Shown: piece after piece, positions 26,601 to 37,476 of the stretch
How the letters are laid out: each line of letters opens with the position of its first letter
Numbering within the stretch: position 1 is the first letter of the stretch
Assembly (NCBI RefSeq): GCF_016802725.1
Contig: NC_052666.1
Coordinates: 24,333,497-24,397,496, forward strand
Source: Solenopsis invicta
Lineage: Eukaryota; Arthropoda; Insecta; Hymenoptera; Formicidae
Direction: 5' to 3'
DNA length: 64,000 nt
Program-made: the position numbers and the translations under genes
Notes under the pieces: model-generated
The model's input: only the letters and a program-made list of their open reading frames with translations
Told to the model about the DNA's origin: nothing
The model's database searches: none

Positions 26601-27339
26601 CGAGTAATACTAGTTTCAATGGTTACCCGCGTACCGGGGAACGCCGGGAGACGCAAATAGAATACGTGCCTTCTATTTGTCGCGATTCCACCCCTGTCAG
26701 CGTGTTTGCAGTTCGGAATGCAAAGAGCAGCAGCGCGCGCGCGAGCGCCGTCCCGATTTTTCGGAGGGGTGTAGCGCTCGTTCGGTGCAGATACGAAAAA
26801 TTTGCACGCTCAAATGAACAATCTAAATTTGCCGGGCACGAGAAAGCGCTGACCGGGATGAGTTCTAAGAATAGAGTCCGAATTCCCAGTTCGCTGTGTG
26901 CAATACACTCGGTGTGTCCACTCGGAAACTGTGCGGATCGCATATAAAAACTCACGTCGCGCAAAATGCCAGGCAATGTTTATCTAAGAAGAACGCAACA
27001 AATACACGCGCTTTCCGCGAGTAGTTTTACCAGGCTTTCCCGTTGTTTTCCCGTGATGCGTCTTTATTTACCCTGCGCACTGCGGCGAGCTGCGTCGCGC
27101 GAATAAAATTTCATCGTATCGTATTCACTTAAATCAATTTAAAAATATACGTGTGTACGTCGCGTGCTTTGTAATCAGACGCTACGCACCCGCCCGGCCA
27201 CCTTATTTCGTGAAATGAAAGGCGGCTGAAATTGATCCACCGATGCACTTTCGATTGATGTAATTCGTCAGATATTCGTACAGCAGCTTTAGAGCCTATG
27301 ATACACGGGCGATTCAATCGCGCTCTACCAATGTTCATT
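23641..27339. other. 3.7 kb without a recognisable gene; two CpG-rich patches
   Basis: CpG- and GC-rich segments lie at 23.82-24.33 kb and 26.6-27.2 kb, with AT-rich DNA between them. Overlapping frames on both strands at 26546-26976 reflect the high GC content rather than a gene. No conserved protein motif, RNA gene or repeat that I can name was found. Confidence 0.4.
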
Positions 27340-29250
27340 TCTACTAAAGTTAACTTTAATCTCGCTTTAATTTACTCTTTATTTTTTTCTAATTTGCGAA
27401 ATTAATTCTTGGAATTAAGAAAAGATAAGGAGTATTTCCAATTCTTTTTCTAATTCTTAGAATTAGAGAAAGATAAAGAGTAGTACTGTGAACAACGCGG
27501 TGGAAAAATGTTTACATTTAAAACATCTTTTTTAAAATGTTTAATAGTAAAAAATGTTTCAGCCTTAAATGTTTAAGACCCGTTTGCATTAATACAAATT
27601 AATTTTAATCTTGATTTTTAACTTACTTTCTACATAATCTACATATATCTTCTTCAAATCCTAAGAATTAAAAAAAAAGGTATTTTAGTTTTAAACAGTA
27701 TTTTGATTTAAGACTACGGGCCATTTGCATTAATTAACTTTAATCTCAATTTAACTTTCTATTTTTCTCTAATTCCAAAAATTGATTCCAAAATTTGAAA
27801 AGAAAAGTAGATTAAACCGAGATTAAATTCATAGAAGTAATATTTAATTTTAAAATGTTAAAATATTTTACATCTTTTACAGTTTTTTAAATACTTAAAA
27901 ACGTTTTAGTTTTAAACAGTGTTTAGATTTAAAACATTAAGGTGTGTGTGCTCTGGATAACTTTAATATCAATTTAACTTCTATCTATTTTTAATCCTAT
28001 ATAGAAATGGATTCCAAGATTTAAAAAAAAATAAAAACTAGGTTAAACCGAGATTAAAAAAGAAGTGTTTCATTTCAAAATATTAACCCTTAAACACAGC
28101 TAGGGTTTGGGAGACCCCGTATGAAATTTCAATTGCTTACTGTATGAAAAGAGAATGAGATAGGAGATTTGGGTCAGAAGAGAAAAAAGTTTGAAGTCTT
28201 CACTATCAATCGCGACGATGATTAGCTTCAGAGCTCAACTATAATAGAATTCAAATGGCACGGAAATAAATTCTTTTTGCCATTATATTTTCCATGTTAC
28301 ATAATTATAATTTAAAAGGAATGACAATGTTATAATTTTTTCTTAACAATCTCACGTTTTAACTTTAAAATGCCATATTATAAAATCCTTAAAAATTTTT
28401 TTATTGTGAAGACACGATTTAATGAAGAAAATGGATTTTTTTACAAATCTTTATTTTCGCTTAATGGATTTGCCTTAATAATCTCACAATAGATAATATT
28501 TCAACAATGCCTTTTATTCAGTCACATTTTTGAGACTTTAAACTTTCATTTAAAACAAAATTTGTTCAACAAAATATTGATATAAACCAACGTTATGTTT
28601 TCTTAAAGTTGCAAGGGTCTTCTATGCTGTGTTTAAGGGTTAAAATGTTTTTACATCTTGTCGCCATTTTTTAAATACTTAAAAATGTTTTAGTTTTAAA
28701 CAATGGTTAAATTTAAAACTTTAGGCTCGTTTGCATTAATTAACTTCAATCTCGATTTAATTTCCTTTTCTATTTGTTTCTAATTCTAAAAATTAATTCC
28801 AAGATTTAGAAAAAAAAATAAAAAGCAGGAGTTGAATCTAGATTAAATTTATAAAAAAATGTGTTTAATATTAAGATATTAACTGTTTATATCCTGTCAC
28901 CACTTTTTAAACATTTAGAAATATTTTAACTTTAAACGATAGTTAGACTTAAAACACCAATCTCGCTTGTATCAATCTCGGTTTAACCTACTTTCTATCT
29001 TTTTCTAGTTCTGAGAATTTAATTCTAAGTTATACGTTCTATCTTTTGTAATTCTAAACCAAGATTAAAGTTAATCTATATTAGCGCAAACGGGTCTTAG
29101 CATTTTAAAAATATCGCGTTTAAAATTAAAGTATTTTTAAATATTTAAAAAAACGTTGACAAAAAATAAAACATTTTAATATCTTAAAATTAAATACTTC
29201 TGCGAAACTAAAGGTAAGTTGAGATTAAGGTTAATCTACATCGGTACAAA
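27340..29250. repeat. Array of palindromic repeat units
   Basis: Units built from TTAACTTTAATCTCGATTTA, CTAATTCTAAAAATTAATTC and (R)GATTAAACCGAGATTAAA recur near 27.34, 27.58, 27.73, 27.95, 28.73, 28.96 and 29.05-29.23 kb. Some are in opposite orientation. Outer blocks read TAAGACCCGTTTGCATTAAT near the left (27.58 kb) and its inverse, GCGCAAACGGGTCTTA, near 29.09 kb. This fits repeated or nested insertion of one palindromic MITE. A piggyBac-type element interrupts it at 28087-28639. Confidence 0.6.
28087..28639. mobile_element. PiggyBac-type MITE, 553 bp, TTAA target duplication
   Basis: Perfect 14-bp inverted termini CCCTTAAACACAGC and GCTGTGTTTAAGGG are flanked by TTAA at 28083-28086 and 28640-28643. 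The TTAA duplication with CCC at the tip is diagnostic of piggyBac-superfamily elements. There is no transposase frame inside. Removing it and one TTAA rejoins a unit of the surrounding array (compare TTAAAATGTTAAAATATTTT at about 27.85 kb), so it inserted after the array formed. Confidence 0.85.
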
Positions 29251-32140
29251 TGGACGAGATGAAGACGGGACAAAGGCGCGCTGATGTGCACCATTCAATA
29301 ACTTTATTGAATAGCGCTATCGAGTGGATGTATTCAATTTTGGAACATCACAAATTTATTTACAATACAGATTCTGACGAAAAAGAAATACTTTTATCTG
29401 TATTGCTATTCAGTAAAGCTATCGAATCATGTAACCTTGTCACGTCACTTCTTGTCACGTCACTTAGCGACGCAATTGAATTGCTCTTATAGCTCATGGC
29501 TTAAAAAAAGAAAGAAAAAGAAAAAAAACGAAGTCACGAGCAATCGCGAGACGCGTGTTCCAAAGTGGAGAACCGCGATCGTACGATCACGTGACCATGT
29601 CATGTGAACAATTCGAAAACGACGCAGCGTTCGCGCCGTTTCTCACCTGGGAATTTTGGGTCTCACCGGCACGACAGCGTGAATGGCATTCGCTACTCCG
29701 CGCCGGCCGCTCGTCACGTCCATGTGTACATGTGCGTGTGTACATATACATGTGTTGCGCGTGTGCGCGTGCACTTACCGGGCGGTCCTTGAGCCTTGAG
29801 ATCTCGCGGCAGCTACGACGCGAAGACGTGCAAACAGCATCCACCGACGAGATGATCCCTGGCGACGCGCGTCACCGCCGCCGGCGTGGAACTCGCGTAA
29901 TGGCGTACCTCGGCACTGACCCGATGAAAGAAAAAAAAAAAAAACGAAGAAACCGGAGCACGGATTGTACGGCACAGAGAGAGACTCGCGGCGCGTGTCG
30001 CCGATCGGCGTTCACCTCGCGGCGACGATTAGACCGAGAACGACGATCGCACGAATGACAAGTACGATACGAGATAGAGAGAGGCGTGAGTAACGCGCGA
30101 AATCCCTCCGTGACGAAGGTCCAGGCGCGACTGATTTGAAGCGCGCCGCTGTCGCGCGCGGCAACGGTACGCCGTGAAGTGCGCGCGCGCCTCGCCCCCT
30201 CTCTCTCGCGCTCTCGCTCGTCGTCTTTCTCACGCTCACGCTCGGCCGCGCGCGCGGAGCGAGTCCCGCGATATACATATACGTATACCTGTCAATCTCT
30301 CTCACGGGCGGCCTCACACGATTATTTCCTACGCGCCGGCAAGTTAAACGTCGCGCCCGCCTCTCTGTCATTTGCAATTTTATAATTTCGCCCAATTATC
30401 GTCTTGTAAAGTCTCGCTGGGACCGTGTTAAATAACGCTTAGGCTTTTCCTGCGGCGACACACACTATTCTGAGAACGGAAAATGATTTAAAATTCACGC
30501 GACGTATAATCTGGTTGCATAAATTGAAAATCTGGTTAATACGACCAGTACTTCTATTAGAAAATAAATTAATCAAATTTTTTCTAGAAACTGCCAGTTG
30601 AATATAATTAACTCTTAAATTTTAACGTTTGAAAAAATCACACTATTGATAAACTGCGATCTGACAGACCGCTATCATGTTTATAAGTTCCTCGTAATGA
30701 AAAATAAATATTTTTATTTATTCCTATTATTTTTGTAAAGAAGAGAGACAGAGAAAGATGTTTTAACGTGAGGATTAGAAATATGAGACACAAAGACTTT
30801 TTTATGTGAAATGGATCTTAATAATTTGGACTTTACCGAGTTTAAATTAATCTTCGGGCTCAAAATCTAGTTGACCAATCAGATAGCTCTTTCGATACTC
30901 AAAAACTTTTGTACATAACATTATTCTCTAAAACTTATTCTTTTCGAGATATTTTAAAGTCTTCTGCTGCTGCTGAAGGCTCTAATTTTCGAGCCTTATA
31001 ATTTGAAAAGTTCTCAATGAAAAACTTTATTATAGCGTTTTGAAAAGCTCTCGAAGTCAAAATATACAATAACAAATAGAGTTTTTTCAGTGTCCATATT
31101 AGGAGCTCCACATCTTGCGGTTTTACGATCTTCAAATATAATATTTATAATTAAGCAAATTATCACATTCCATATTTTTCTATTAATATAACTTTATTCT
31201 ATCACTGCATGCAGAATTTATTATTAAATATTTGTTTATTGTATAATAAACGAGAGATTAAAAAATTCATTCCAATAAAACTTGACAGCATCCAATTTCA
31301 AAAATTTTTTTTCAACGACTGCACATGATCAATTTAGTAATGAATTTTCTACTAAATAAATTTCACCCCGAGAGCAATAAGTTCATGATGGTACCAACTA
31401 CATGCGTTTATTAATGTAGCAGAAACCTTGCTACCTCATATTACCTATCCTGTAATAAGCAGTCTTACCCTATACGATCCCCAGCGAATGATGATGAGTC
31501 TACTGCAGTGTTTGGTGGGGACAAATGACATAGGAAAGTACCATGAGTTTAGAGCGCACCTTGTGAATGTCAAAAAATTATTGACAAGTAAAGTTTCAAT
31601 AAGATCGTTTATAAAACCGGTATTGCAATTTAAGGGTTAAAAATATGCATTATAAAATTTGTATAAAATATTATATATTTTGATTGCAACTTGAGATTTA
31701 TACTATTTAAAACGATAAAAAAGTCAAATTAAACATATTTTAAAATAACTAAAATTTAATTCTACAGTTTAGCAAATAATCAAATGTTATGGCCGCACTT
31801 TCGTGTGCCGACCAAAATTTATTAGCTTGCTGATATCGATCGCCGGACAATGGACATTGGAAGATCCATGATGCAAGGAGACATTGTGTGCTCGTATCTA
31901 GGATGAGTTTACGCATAGCAACGCGCTGACCTTAATTTCCGCCATTTTACAACAATATAGGCATGCGGTAAAATTGATTTAAAGGAGAATGGCTGAATAC
32001 GTACCGGTCTTCTAAAACATACTTCTTCAGTATTTTACATCTTTACTTCAAAAGCAATATTTAGTGATAAAAATAGAAAGCAAATAAGAAATAACTGATG
32101 TAGATGACAAAAATTTAATAAGTTTCGAATAAAAGGCCAA
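29251..32140. other. CpG-rich stretch then AT-rich DNA, no recognisable gene
   Basis: The part at 29.52-30.45 kb is the most CpG-rich segment of the left half. It has a 167-codon plus-strand frame (29555-30058) and overlapping minus-strand frames, all Arg/Ser-rich and unlike any family I know. It is more likely a promoter or CpG island than coding. From 30.45 to 32.14 kb the DNA is AT-rich; a 70-codon frame at 31428-31640 is unrecognised. Confidence 0.4.
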
Positions 32141-32144
32141 GCTC

Positions 32145-32268
32145 TGATTGGTCGTTTGGCAAAATACACCATGTCTCATGGGGTTTTTGACAACGTGTTG
32201 TCATCAAGAGGACTTTCGGGACTCGGTGCGAGCTTTTATATAAATCAGATCAACTTTTCGTGACAGTT
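32145..32268 (+). promoter_or_regulatory. CCAAT/TATA/initiator-like promoter
   Basis: An inverted CCAAT box sits in CTGATTGGTCG (about 32145), a TATATAAA lies at 32237-32244, and an initiator-like GACAGTTT has its A 28 bases after the start of the TATA box. The spacing is what a Pol II TATA promoter requires. The first ATG downstream opens a short signal-peptide-like frame. Confidence 0.4.
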
Positions 32269-32299
32269 TACGAGCTTGTATTTGCGTTCCTTGTGTTTC

Positions 32300-32410
32300 A
32301 TGGTTGTGTTCTTTATTATTCTTATATCTTTTTCTACAACACGTGCCTTTATTTCCTCAAGTTCGCACAGCGACCGTAACAATTTTATATTTTACCATGT
32401 TAAAATATAA
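32300..32410 (+). CDS. Candidate small secreted peptide (36 residues)
   Basis: This is the first ATG after the promoter-like elements at 32145-32268, about 35 nt from the predicted transcription start. The frame begins MVVFFIILISFSTTRA, a short hydrophobic segment with small residues before a plausible signal-peptidase site, then FISSSSHSDRNNFIFYHVKI and TAA. I do not recognise the peptide. A donor-like GACC|GTAACA inside the frame means the true product could be longer through splicing. Length and composition alone could arise by chance in AT-rich DNA. The case rests on the combination of promoter spacing, first ATG and signal-like start. Confidence 0.25.
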   Translation: MVVFFIILISFSTTRAFISSSSHSDRNNFIFYHVKI

Positions 32411-33194
32411 AATATGCGTAGTATATGTAAATTTTAACAAATCAGAGAAAATTTTTGAACATAAAATTCTTCGAAATACAATGTTATCCTACGGTTTTCA
32501 TGATTTTCAGGATAAATTTTATAAGAAAATTCTCTTCGTATACAGCTAAGTCTATCAAACGTTCTATCTATAAGATATCGAGTACAATCGTGATCAGAAA
32601 TTCTGTTTGGCCTTATCAAAATGCATTCTATTATACGTCTTGTATAATCAATACATTTTTATTCAATATATCTTTTTCATTTAATGTTTTATTTTTTTTT
32701 TTTTCGCGAATCAATATTCCGTCGACCTTGCGGCCTCGCGTGACGTACTTTATTTTCTGATCGCGTTCAGGTATGTAATTTGCAACTTCATAACTCTGCG
32801 TAATTAGAAGTCCGTAAAGAAGTTATAATAATTAAATGCCGCTTTGCTGGTTATTCCCTTCAGCTGCATCGCGGCCACGTTGGAAATGGAATAATTTCGA
32901 TTTTATGCGGTACATTTTCACCGTCCGGGATCCGGTATCTGTCAATCTCCTGGGGTCACAGAGATTATTTTCGATCCTGACAACCTTCATGAGAATTCGC
33001 GATATGTAATTTGCAATTTTATGATCCGACGCAATTATGATCTCGTGAAAACATTGTAATTGTATCAAACGTCTCTTTATCCCTCGTTTTCAACATATCC
33101 AATATTGGGTCTTGAATATTTCAATTGTAACTCATTGATAATGATTTTCCATTCGCGACTTTATGTGATTTAATAATGATGCGCGTTATACGGA

Positions 33195-33238
<44 letters not shown>

Positions 33239-36200
33239 CATTTAAACACTTTCGTATTGTTGCATTTCCAATTTTGATTTATGCAGAAACATACTAGTAT
33301 TTTATGGTAGAATTATTACGGAAATCATTTACGCCAATTATCGATGTATGATCGTGAAATTAACTGAAGTACAGCCACGAGCGCGAATTATCATTTACAA
33401 TCAAGATCGAATAATCGACAATGGACAGTGATGCGATATTTATAATCACGATATTTTGTGCTGGTTAAAATTTTGTTTTGCAAGAGATCGGCTATAATCG
33501 ATATCGTGCATATGAACGATTTGTTTTATCTTGCACCATGCGTTACACTAATTTATCGTTAAGATATAGGTATTGATTGCTCCCTTCTATATCTACATAT
33601 CTACATCTTATATGCGTATGTCGGACGCGCGTGTCGGAAATATCACATGAAACGGCAAAGAGATTCCGGAATGATGGAACGCACAATAAGACAGCGCTAT
33701 GTAGACTCCATTATGAAAAGGGGCATCTATTGTGCCTTTCCGTTGTATGTACGTGTCGCGAAACAGAGCACGACAAAGAGCAAAACACGTAGCTGGGCGA
33801 TAAACAAATGGTTGTCAAGCTCCCAAAAGAACCCACTGCCGCCGGCAATAAGCATTGAATTATGGCCCAAGAAGTAATAAGGTCTGTACACTATATAAAT
33901 GGGCCGTTTAAAGACGATGTTATTGTCAAACATAAATTATGCGAGAAAGCGAGATTTATATTAATATTAATATTAAAGAATGCCAAGTTAACGTAACGCT
34001 TTATTCTTTAGTCGTTTAAGAATGTTTTGCTTATACGATAGGTATCAGTTAAAGTTATCAAAATTTTAAAAAATTGCAGGCTTTTTCGATTTATTCTTTT
34101 CTTTCTTAATCCACGACAAAAAATTTTAGTGAATATGCAACGAATAATTCGCCTTATGCAATGTAAATAATCGTATTTTGCTGGAATTTTAAGCAAATAA
34201 ACGAGTAAGTGAATCCAAATTAACTTTTGCAGGAATATTTATTGCATTTTGACTCGAAGATGACTCAAATTTAAGACGAAACGTCTGTTGTAGCATCTTG
34301 TCTTTTGAATAAAATTAGTTTTTACATTCTATTACGCACTGAAAACTGCGTTAATTTTTGTTGGCTTTTGTAATCAATTTTTTAACATTGTGAATCCTAT
34401 TAAAATTTATTTATATTTATTAGTGTATTTATTAGAGAAGAAGGGGATATAACATGAAACACATTTTTATTTTATTGAATAATTTTGTTATAACTTTACA
34501 TTGAAACGTGAACAATTACATTCATGAAAGTATTATATTTAACAGTTTCGAAACTCAAAGTAATGGAATATTTATTACTTACGACGGCGACGTAATTTAT
34601 AAAAATGTAACGCACTGTATGATCGATAGAAAAGCAAAAGTGATGGCTAGTCCAAAAATAAATTTTAAAAATTGGTTTAGTTTAAAAAAAAAACAGTATT
34701 TTGTTACAAAATTATTTATTTTTTAGTTTGGTCTTCTTCGCGTGCCATACTTGTCAGCGCGTAGGCTTGTTTCTTCTTCATATAATTACAGATACAGTGA
34801 GATCTACAGTTTTAACGCCAGTTTCGAACAATCTATTAGAAAAAACTTTCCTAGCAGAGTTACTCTCAGTGGTTCACCTTTGCCTTTCGAGAGGTGGCAA
34901 ACTAAGCAGTCTACTGTTATAAACTAGTCAGTTGATAGCCTTTATTACATACCTATTAACGTTATTTTTTTTAATTCATCATGTAACCACTTAGAAACAG
35001 CAAATAGATCATATAGGGTAGTAGGTCATATGGGGGAGGGGGGAAATATACTTACCTTAATTATTATTTCTATATATTTAAATGAACTTTTTCTATTCAC
35101 ATATGCCTGCTACTTTTATAAAATAAAGAAAAAGTACTAGCATTTTCTTTTAACAACATATTTCCTATAGAATTTCTATAGAATTTCAATAGAAAGCTGT
35201 ATGTAAAATAAAATTTCGTAGATACTAAAGAGAAAATCATTTTATGTGCAATTTGTCCATATCATAATCATGTGTATTTTTCTCAAAAAAATATTTTTGT
35301 TATACATTTAAATTATATAATGTAATAACATACGAGTAATACAAAATTATTTTGAATTTATTTCTTAATTATGAACAAAACGAGTAATTTGATTATAATG
35401 GTTCGTGCAGCACAAACGATTATATTTTGATGTAGTCTTAAGTAAATAACTTTTAAATGAGTAAATGGATCTAAATAAGCTCTTTGACACGTGACACATA
35501 CATCCTTAAATACAAGTTATGAATAAAGGACGAAATAAATTCTTTATGGATAGAAGGGCCGTGCCTGTTAAACGAGAAAGAAGAGAGAGAAGTAACAACA
35601 GTCAAAGAAAAGTTTTTATTATGAAATCCAATTTCTTGTGTACACAAGTTGTTTTCGGTATCGATGCCCGTGTAAAGAGAATTGACTTGAGAGACGTGTC
35701 GTGGATTATTTACAGATTTCCGGGGTTAGTTATTCCACACCCCATGAAGTAACGCGACGACGAGTAGCGACCGTTTGATTGCACAGTGGAAAAATTGTCG
35801 GATGCTCTTGCGCGATGAAACGTGACGAAATGCGTGCAAATGTACCGCTCGACATAATCTCGATTAGCGATCGCGACATCGTTGAGTAAGGACTGCATTC
35901 CCTTTTTCTCCCTTCCCCCATGCCCTCCGGCATTTTAATGACGCGTGTTTCTCATAACGGATATGAGGTGAAAATATGGGCTTCACGTCGAGCCGGCGTT
36001 TCTCGACCACAAGACATATCGTGTCCGTGACACGCGACCCTTTCTCGTGCATACATTTCTCTCTCTTTTTCTTTTTGTTCTTTTTTCCCTTTGAACCTCG
36101 TGCGGCACGTGCGAGTTTTCGTGATGTATGAGTGATGAATATGCAAGACGTGAGCGATGGAGGCGACGGCGACGACGACGACGGCGGCGGCGGCAACGGC

Positions 36201-36984
36201 GGCAACAGCGGCGCCGGCGATGGGGATGACGGTAACGATGCTGGCGATAATGGTAATGATAATGATGATGACGACAAGAAAAGCGCGAGCCGCGAGAGAC
36301 GTCGAGTATGGTGATAGTTCCACCGTATATCCGTGTCTTTACCGCTGGCCGTGTTAGATGTTCCGCAAAGTTTGACGTCAACGAGAGGAGAGTATGCGCC
36401 AAGATGACCCCTCGTCCCCTCTTCCAGTTACGATGCGGGTGCTACACGGAGAAAAAGAGAGAATATCAACGTGAGAAGCGACTGCCGCGTGACGGGTACG
36501 AGTGCGGAATTATTAACTAGAGCTAAAATGATAAGCCGATGATATGAAGCCGAGGAGAGTAGGTTCTCGTTGAAATTGTTTCCTCCAAAATTATACAGGC
36601 ACTAATGGTCGTGGATGATGACCGATCGGTGCGCAATTAGTTCGCGATAATTAGTTCGTCCGCATGCCAGTGATAACTAGAGTTTCATTTTTTTTTTTTA
36701 GTCCATCAAATGCGATGATTCGTTTTTTAGTCCATTGCGTTTTATGCTTTTTTGGTGGCTTAGACATACCATTCATGATGAATTTCGCGCTCTTTAGCGC
36801 GGGACTGCCTCTGATGCGGATCGAAACTCGCAATATCAAAACTAGATTAGCTAAAAATTAAGTTAAAAACGCAAAATTAATACGGTGCCAATTTTGCCGG
36901 ATGACGTAGGACTGGCGATCGAAAAATTCTATCGTTCCTGCGTCTTCTCGTTCTCTCTTGCAAAATGTGAAACCGTGAAATATT
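32411..36984. other. 4.6 kb without a recognised gene
   Basis: This is AT-rich DNA with an (ATT)n microsatellite (about 33195-33238). Near 36.13-36.31 kb there is a GC-rich trinucleotide run. Read on plus it gives MQDVSDGGDGDDDDGGGG...DDDDKKSASRERRRVW; read on minus it gives Arg or Ala/Val runs. Without conserved flanking sequence I cannot call it coding. Confidence 0.4.
33195..33238. repeat. (ATT)n microsatellite
   Basis: This is a continuous ATT trinucleotide run of about 44 bases. Confidence 0.9.
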
Positions 36985-37126
36985 CTCTTTAAATTCTTTG
37001 GAATGGAATCTCACTCTGAAGAGTGACAACTTACTCTAACAGAATGAAAATTCTGTTACTCTTTTTCAAGACTGACTGAATTTTCACACTATTAGAGCGA
37101 GATTCCACTCCAAAGAATTCAGAGAG
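36985..37126. mobile_element. CTCTTTAAATTCTTTGGARTG MITE, copy 1
   Basis: The ends pair: CTCTTTAAATTCTTTGGAAT with the complement of CACTCCAAAGAATTCAGAGAG. Internally, AGAATGAAAATTCTGTTACT repeats the palindromic theme. It lies just beyond the stop codon of the TnH terminal exon, so it may fall in its 3' UTR. Confidence 0.6.
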
Positions 37127-37267
37127 TTCGGTTTTAAAAAACAAAATGTTTGCATAAAAAAAAAGATTGTTCACGAAACTGTTTAAAGCGACAGGTTTAT
37201 GAAAAAAAAAGTAGATTTCGCTATGTAACCTGAAAAGTAATATGTAATAAGTCAGATCACAGATGAT

Positions 37268-37476
37268 TCACATACTTTCGGGCGGCGCGGGTGCAGCCTC
37301 CGCTGGAGCTCCGGGTGTCGCGTCTGCGGGTGCCGCTGCAGGAACGGCTCCTTCAGCTGGTGCAGCTGGTGCGACTTCCGCTGGAGCTGCGGGAGGAGCG
37401 GTTCCTTCGGCTGGAGGAGCTCCTTCCGTTGGCGGTGCCGCGGGAGCGCCTTCCGCTGGTGCTGCTGGTGTCGCAC
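37268..37476 (-). CDS. wupA: Troponin H-type Pro-Ala-rich extension, terminal exon
   Basis: This terminal coding exon of 209 nt has acceptor AAAAATTGTGCAG|GT preceded by a long A/T-rich stretch. It continues the A-P-A-E-G repeats (GATPAAPAEGAPAAPPTEGA, AEVAPAAPAEG, GAPAEAAPAPPESM) to a TGA at 37268-37270. It closes a tail of 232 residues. Joined to the TnI core it would give a protein of at least 412 residues plus the missing N-terminus. The next repeats are more degenerate towards the end. No clear AATAAA was seen on the minus strand within the following 500 bases, so the 3' end is undefined. Confidence 0.84.
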
